A stretch of DNA of 64,000 nt. Origin: Gammaproteobacteria bacterium (GTDB lineage Bacteria > Pseudomonadota > Gammaproteobacteria > Enterobacterales > Psychrobiaceae). The stretch is taken from contig JABSRT010000004.1 of assembly GCA_013214945.1 (NCBI GenBank), positions 186,001 to 250,000 on the forward strand, in the 5' to 3' direction. Shown in pieces: positions 61,415-64,000 of the stretch (position 1 is the first letter of the stretch; every line of letters starts with the position of its first letter). A program made the translations under genes and the position numbers. Below the pieces are notes generated by a model, which saw only the letters and a list, made by a program, of their open reading frames with translations, was not told the DNA's origin and searched no databases.

Positions 61415-63910
61415 ATGGCAAAGATAGTGAGACGTAGGCGATTATATTGGATTTTAGCCAGTGTTATTTTAAGCTTGCTGCTTGGTTTCTGGCTAATTTT
61501 CACTTATCGTCTGGTGCTAATTAAGTCGACCGTTAATTATTTTGGACGCCAACATCAGCTCGAAATTATTTCACTGGCAGGATTACATTTTAGCGCTGGG
61601 CAAGTACAGCTGGCATCCTTGCACTTACGGCTGAAAAAATCACAACTTTTATTAAGCGATGTTTCATTAATATTAACCCCGGACTATTGGCCGCAAGCGA
61701 TAAATATAGCGCAGGCGCGAGTTACTCTCGATATTGACTCAATTGCTTGGTTACAGCGGCAGCAGTCAGCGAGCCCAAAGTCGTCAGGTTTGTTTGATTT
61801 TAGTCAGTTGCCAGCGCTCGAACTGGCGGAGCTGCAATTAGAATTAACTAATTTTCCAGCGCCGTGGCAAGACCCTGCCTTAAGCGATATCAAGCTAAAA
61901 AATATTACCCTAAAAAACACCAAACTAAGCGCTGGCAATCAACTCAAATTATCAGCCGCGCTGTGGCTTAATCAGCAACCAATATTTAAGCTTAACGGCT
62001 ATTATAACAAGCAAGGACTGGACGCTAGTATTACCGCCGACCTAGCCCAGTTGCTGCCTCTGGTTGGTACGAGAGAGCGCTATCGCCAACTACTGCCACC
62101 GCAAGCCCAGCTTAGAGGCCAAGCCAACGTTGAGTTAAATTGGTTGGTTGAGCAACCCAAACACATTCAAATTGCAACGACATTCGATGAGCTAAGCTTG
62201 GTAGCCGGTGAACTGTTAATGGCTCAAGGCATTACGGTAAGGGCGAACACATCACTGAATTGGGATGCTGGGCTGTTACTTAACCCGATCGATATTGAGC
62301 TTAAGCAAGAGCAGCCGTTAAACTTAAAGCAGGCTCAGTGTCAGCAATGGCTAGATTGGTTGGGCCAAACTGCTGACTGGTGTCAACAATTAGCGATAAG
62401 CGGTCAGTTATCAATCAGCTTGGCGCAAGCAGCGCAGTTACAGTTGCAGGTAGCGCCGTATAACCCGACTGACTGGCAGTTAACTAATGAAGCCGTTGCA
62501 CTCAATATCACTACCGCAGATACGCAACTGGCGTTAAATCTCAGCAATAGCCAGTTATCTGCGACACATATGAGCAGCAACTGGCAATTAAAGGGTCTTA
62601 GCAGTGCGGTTACGGGGATTAAGTCGGTTAAGGTCACAGCCGCGGGCATCTTGAGCAAACATGCGAAACTTACCTTGCAGGTTGAGCAGGCTAAAGTAAG
62701 CCTGTCTCGGGTTAAATTGGCCCAAGCTGAGGTTAAGCAGTTGCAACTGACTAGCAAAGTTCCATTTGAAGTGATCGTGGCTGATGGTGATATTTTATCT
62801 TTTAAGTCACGTTGGCACTCGTTTATTAGTGAGCTCGATTATCGCGACATTTCATTGCCGGTGATAAATTCTGATCATCGGTTAAACTTCTCGCCGAAAA
62901 AAATAACCATTGATTCTTGGTGGCGCAGCGATCAAATAACCCTAACCAGTCGTGATCATATTCATTTGAACGATTATCGGCCAACAGCCGTGGCGGGACG
63001 GTGGAAATTACCTCAGCAAGCGGTGCGACCTTTAGTTGCACTTAAACCAGCGTTAATCGAATTGTGGCCGCCCGAGTTAGTGTTAACGGCTAAAGTTGAT
63101 CAAATATTTAATTATCAAGGAAAGTTTAATCGAGGAATGTTACGTTTAAATGCTAATGTGCAAGGCCATTTAATGGTGGAGCAAGGTAGTTATCAAGAGC
63201 TATATCTGACTCAACTAGGCGCTAAGTGGCAATGTCAGTTTAAAGCTAATCGGCAATTTAGCGCCGATTGTGCCATCGATGTTACGTTGGCAGCGTTAGA
63301 TGTCGGATTAGCACTTTCTAACCTTGAACTTAAAGCAAAGCTTTCACAAAAAAATCAGCAAACTAAACTTGAGATCCTTAGCAGTGCCGGTGAATTATTA
63401 GGCGGGACATTAGATTTTGGCGAGATTGACTTGTCTAATCTCGATGAAATTGATGCCACGTTAACGCTAAAAAACATTTCATTAGCCGCCTTGGTTGAAT
63501 TGCAACAGCAGTCTGGCATTACTGTGACGGGTCGATTAAACGGCAAGCTACCAATGCGTATTGTCAATAACAAGGTCAGTATTAGCGGTGGGCGGTTAGC
63601 GAATGATGCCAGTGGTGGCGTGATTCAGATCAAAGATAATCAAGCGGTTAATCAGCTCAGGTTAAGCCAGCCACAGTTAGAATTTGTATGGGATGCGCTA
63701 GAAAATTTACATTATAGCGAATTAAGTAGTGATATCGATTATAAAGCTGATGGTTCGGCTATAATTAAAGTGGCTATTCGAGGGCGTAATCCAGCGTTCG
63801 AACGTTCGATAGAGTTTAATTACTCTCATCAAGAAAATATATTGCAACTGTTGCGTAGTTTAAGGATTGGTGATGAAATATCACAACAAATTGAGAAAAT
63901 TGCGCAGTAA
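61415..63910 (+). CDS. ydbH: YdbH-family intermembrane lipid-transport (AsmA-like) protein
   Basis: This protein of 831 residues has one N-terminal membrane anchor (about 9-34) and a long, beta-rich periplasmic body. The C-terminal third contains the family core GGTLDFGEIDLSNL, ISLAALVELQQQSGITVTGRLNGKLPM and an ISGGRLAND element. In E. coli YdbH bridges inner and outer membranes with the lipoprotein YnbE and moves phospholipids redundantly with TamB and YhdP. Here ATG 61415 follows GGATGG, preferred to GTG 61394. A ribosome binding site at the window end suggests a partner gene follows. Confidence 0.85.
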   Translation: MAKIVRRRRLYWILASVILSLLLGFWLIFTYRLVLIKSTVNYFGRQHQLEIISLAGLHFSAGQVQLASLHLRLKKSQLLLSDVSLILTPDYWPQAINIAQARVTLDIDSIAWLQRQQSASPKSSGLFDFSQLPALELAELQLELTNFPAPWQDPALSDIKLKNITLKNTKLSAGNQLKLSAALWLNQQPIFKLNGYYNKQGLDASITADLAQLLPLVGTRERYRQLLPPQAQLRGQANVELNWLVEQPKHIQIATTFDELSLVAGELLMAQGITVRANTSLNWDAGLLLNPIDIELKQEQPLNLKQAQCQQWLDWLGQTADWCQQLAISGQLSISLAQAAQLQLQVAPYNPTDWQLTNEAVALNITTADTQLALNLSNSQLSATHMSSNWQLKGLSSAVTGIKSVKVTAAGILSKHAKLTLQVEQAKVSLSRVKLAQAEVKQLQLTSKVPFEVIVADGDILSFKSRWHSFISELDYRDISLPVINSDHRLNFSPKKITIDSWWRSDQITLTSRDHIHLNDYRPTAVAGRWKLPQQAVRPLVALKPALIELWPPELVLTAKVDQIFNYQGKFNRGMLRLNANVQGHLMVEQGSYQELYLTQLGAKWQCQFKANRQFSADCAIDVTLAALDVGLALSNLELKAKLSQKNQQTKLEILSSAGELLGGTLDFGEIDLSNLDEIDATLTLKNISLAALVELQQQSGITVTGRLNGKLPMRIVNNKVSISGGRLANDASGGVIQIKDNQAVNQLRLSQPQLEFVWDALENLHYSELSSDIDYKADGSAIIKVAIRGRNPAFERSIEFNYSHQENILQLLRSLRIGDEISQQIEKIAQ

Positions 63911-63988
63911 TACTTGGCGACTGGTTGATTTAAAACGCTAGGCTGCTCTGATAAAGCAGCTTCTAGAATTAACGAGTAAAGCTGGTAT

Positions 63989-63997
63989 AAGGAGGAA
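63989..63997 (+). promoter_or_regulatory. Strong ribosome binding site for a gene starting beyond the window
   Basis: TAAGGAGGA close to the right edge is a near-perfect Shine-Dalgarno sequence. In E. coli ydbH is followed by ynbE and ydbL, so a ynbE-like lipoprotein gene is the likely owner. That cannot be seen here. Confidence 0.6.
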
Positions 63998-64000
63998 CAA

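Overview
The window is a chromosomal segment of a gammaproteobacterium with moderate-to-low GC. Gene content and order point to the Alteromonadales/Shewanella-like marine lineage. Supporting evidence is the TtpC/ExbB2/ExbD2/TonB2 operon with its DUF3450 and TPR partners, an SLC13 permease placed between cysN and cysC, the priC-ybaM pair, a DUF2956 protein, DUF3369 HD-GYP and HDOD proteins, and a fimT-pilV-W-X-Y1-E minor pilin cluster. No species is named because nothing in the sequence fixes one. I see no rRNA, tRNA, CRISPR array, intact insertion sequence or prophage. It reads as core genome with a few accessory-looking genes.

Layout. 1-3.6 kb: the 3' end of lysC, dapA, dapD and a LysA-like decarboxylase form a tightly coupled lysine/DAP operon closed by a clear terminator. 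3.6-5.7 kb: an AstE/AspA-type amidohydrolase, a YbcJ S4 protein and a DUF454 membrane protein whose promoter lies next to a 39-bp dyad. 5.7-12.5 kb (minus): a possible 50-aa membrane peptide, then pilE, pilY1, pilX, pilW, pilV and fimT. 12.8-16.4 kb: glnB, a CheX-like phosphatase, zur, an AEC permease and an M14 carboxypeptidase. 16.5-20.1 kb (minus): a three-gene unit of outer-membrane barrel, small periplasmic protein and orphan sensor kinase. 20.6-23.5 kb: dusA, a DUF2333 protein and a TIGR04219-type barrel.

23.7-36.6 kb holds sulfate assimilation in two blocks, cysJIH and cysDN-SLC13-cysC-cysQ, separated by an HDOD protein and a DUF3369/HD-GYP regulator. Together the blocks cover possible sulfate uptake, activation to APS and PAPS, PAPS reduction, sulfite reduction and PAP recycling. 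36.6-43.5 kb: an SRPBCC protein, ppaC, fbp, a histidine-kinase-like protein whose phospho-acceptor His is replaced by Asp, mltD and a SieB-like membrane protein. 44-52.6 kb: glcB, def, gph, a DUF2956 protein, an EamA permease, ybaM/rsmS, priC, a TSUP permease and dinG. 53-58 kb: the energy-transducing TonB2-type operon. 58-64 kb: a DUF885 lipoprotein peptidase, a REP-like element, dusC and ydbH, with a strong ribosome binding site at the right edge for the next gene.

Observations that stand out are the His-to-Asp kinase-like protein, the barrel/periplasmic/kinase module with a palindrome at its promoter, the LysA-like enzyme lacking the Glu of the CESGD motif, a PilY1 whose vWA domain appears split by a jelly-roll-like insert, a DinG apparently lacking one Fe-S cysteine, the SieB-like protein, and several unexplained dyads. 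No single novel system is proven by the sequence alone.
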